DNA from: Cristatella mucedo
Lineage: Eukaryota; Bryozoa; Phylactolaemata; Cristatellidae
Assembly: GCA_009760855.2 (NCBI GenBank)
Contig: WPIO01000069.1
Span: forward strand, 821,001 to 885,000
Reading direction: 5' to 3'
Length of the DNA: 64,000 bases
The notes beneath the pieces are model-generated. The model saw only the letters and a program-made list of their open reading frames with translations. It made no database searches and was not told the origin of the DNA. A program made the translations under genes and the position numbers. Shown piece by piece: positions 62,621 through 64,000 of this stretch (position 1 is the first letter of the stretch; every line of letters begins with the position of its first letter).

Positions 62621-64000
62621 ACGTTAATAAGCCACAAAAGAAGACTCCCTCAGCCTTGCTTCACTAATCGTAGCACAAGTTCCGTCACACAGGTTACGGC
62701 TGATTTCCTTTCAGATTTATAGCCAGCCGATACACGGCAGCCAGCCATTCATCCCGGGGCGATGACCTAAATAGAGGAGGCATCGTCCATCCGGGAAAGA
62801 TCGCTTCGCTCGCGAAGCATGGCATCGAGAAGATTCGACTTGAAAATTAAAGACTGCATATGAGGCGTCGAGCTGTGCAAGGGTTCAGCCAGCGCGACTC
62901 GTCAACAAACGATCGTCGAGACTGATGGAGTACCACTGGTTTAACGTGTTTTTGACAGACATAACGTTCATCTTAGCCATACTTTCTTAGCACAGGGAAC
63001 ATCGTAAAGGGGTAAACATAAGCTTGAAGTCAGCGGCTTCTGCTTACGTACGGTACGGTTGCATTAGCTCGTCCATGCCTAAATAGAAATGATCTAGATT
63101 AAGGCTAGCTGGTGGTGCTTGACACTCTAGCCAGTCTCCTCGTTTTTGAGCGCTTAAACGCTAGCATTGACTAACAATTAATCGTCCAGCCATCCAATCA
63201 ATCAGTGCATTGAAACCTTGTGACTTCCCTGTCAGAGCGAGATTATCACACTCGCAATGATTTCTAGTGGTATCTCAATTACAACCTACGGGAGCCAGTT
63301 TTCAGGCTACCGCCTACAGGCTAGTCTGTAATCATTGCTCAGTTGTAGAGCTGTGGACTCCGAGCCCGTGGCAGGCGCCGTGAATGTGCAGAGTCCACCA
63401 CATAGCTTCAAAATATGCCTGTCTACGAAAGGACATGAGCATGTTATATAAAGGCATGCACGATTGGAATTGCTTCTATGCTCTACTGCCGTATACATGC
63501 TTTGCTCGTCCATCGAGGGAGTAATGGTGACTTGCTAGCGATATATCGATTCGCCAGTTGCAAAAGTTTTTGTCAGGCACCGGCAAGATCCTGCACTGCT
63601 AAAGTGCTGCGTTTGTGGCGTACTACTTAATTTCAGAAGCCGCAGCTGTTTGCATACATTGAATTCAGGTCCTGTGTCAGTCGCTTGTAGCCTCGCTCTG
63701 GCTTACACCACTAAGCCACCGGCAAAACTGGTTTACCCTAGCACGAGCCCCTAGTCCTGCCGCTACTATCAGCTTGCCACTCCATCAACCGCAAATCCAT
63801 CGAAGACCGTACTTTCCAATCCAAAGCCCCTCCCAGACTGGCGCTCACTACAGACCTACACAGAGATTGTGTCACCTCTCACTCGACGACGGTGAAAAAG
63901 GGAGCTACAACCCAACCACTTCCGAAGTCCCTCAGTCATTCCACAAAAGTTCTCATTTCTGAGCATACTCATGCTAAAATTGTGCACGTTGTCATTGCTA
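62621..64000. other. Unassigned; possible SINE relics
   Basis: On the minus strand, CCGGTGGCTTAGTGGTGTAA at about 63700-63720 is a tRNA-like box A, possibly with a decayed box B further on (about 63660-63672). GCTCAGTTGTAGAGCTG at about 63337 is another tRNA-like word. All else unassigned; a frame open to the window edge after 63740 has no support. Confidence 0.35.

Noticed and set aside
63740-64000. Frames open to the window edge
   Set aside because: All three plus-strand frames are open for long stretches here; no acceptor, motif or homology to choose one.

Overview
This is animal nuclear DNA. Short coding exons sit behind canonical GT..AG splice sites, in introns crowded with L2/CR1-like non-LTR retrotransposons, tRNA-derived SINEs and long microsatellites. 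The repeat types and the divergent T-box protein suggest an invertebrate, perhaps a lophotrochozoan, but nothing here fixes the species. I see no bacterial genes, operons, CRISPR arrays or viral genomes.

The best-supported gene is a plus-strand T-box transcription factor, from about 29.5 kb (possibly 20.1 kb) to 52.36 kb. Six exons (29530-29707, 31433-31593, 45147-45259, 50871-51035, 51186-51250, 51445-51920) and a last exon (52037-52359) have matching phases and no internal stops. The first five carry a complete T-box; the last two carry a low-complexity tail. The mix of signatures points to Tbx1/10, with Tbx20 and Tbx15/18/22 as alternatives. A candidate 5' exon (20115-20229) matches in phase. 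The five plus-strand exons from 29.5 to 51.25 kb join at positions that I recall as conserved in animal T-box genes.

Downstream, on the opposite strand, lies a weaker gene prediction built from charged, phase-0 exons at 60363-60671, 58001-58171, 53457-53516 and 52781-52960. It would converge on the T-box gene. Other exon-like ORFs are given with low confidence: 34-381, 6400-6519 behind an ETS-site cluster, 19318-19597, 41735-41997, 44139-44561 and 47440-47592.

Repeats make up much of the rest. LINE-A is an L2-like element; its longest copy is 14629-17618, with endonuclease and reverse transcriptase. Its 3' end is a stem-loop (arms AAAGCGCC and GGCGCTTT) followed by ATT repeats. The same 3' end occurs alone in many short copies, on a tRNA-headed SINE (SINE-2), and on one copy of a second LINE (LINE-B) that normally has a different 3' end. 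SINE-1 is another tRNA-derived family, with at least nine copies. Notable simple repeats are a purine (GGA)n tract of about 770 bp, a composite CT minisatellite, a 237-bp tandem duplication and a 13-bp minisatellite.

By region: 0-13 kb holds repeat relics, CpG-rich blocks and the ETS cluster; 12.7-19.1 kb is a LINE cluster; 19.3-29.5 kb holds the candidate 5' exon and the GGA tract; 29.5-52.4 kb is the T-box gene with TE-filled introns; 52.4-61 kb holds the candidate minus-strand gene and LINE relics; 61-64 kb is nearly featureless.
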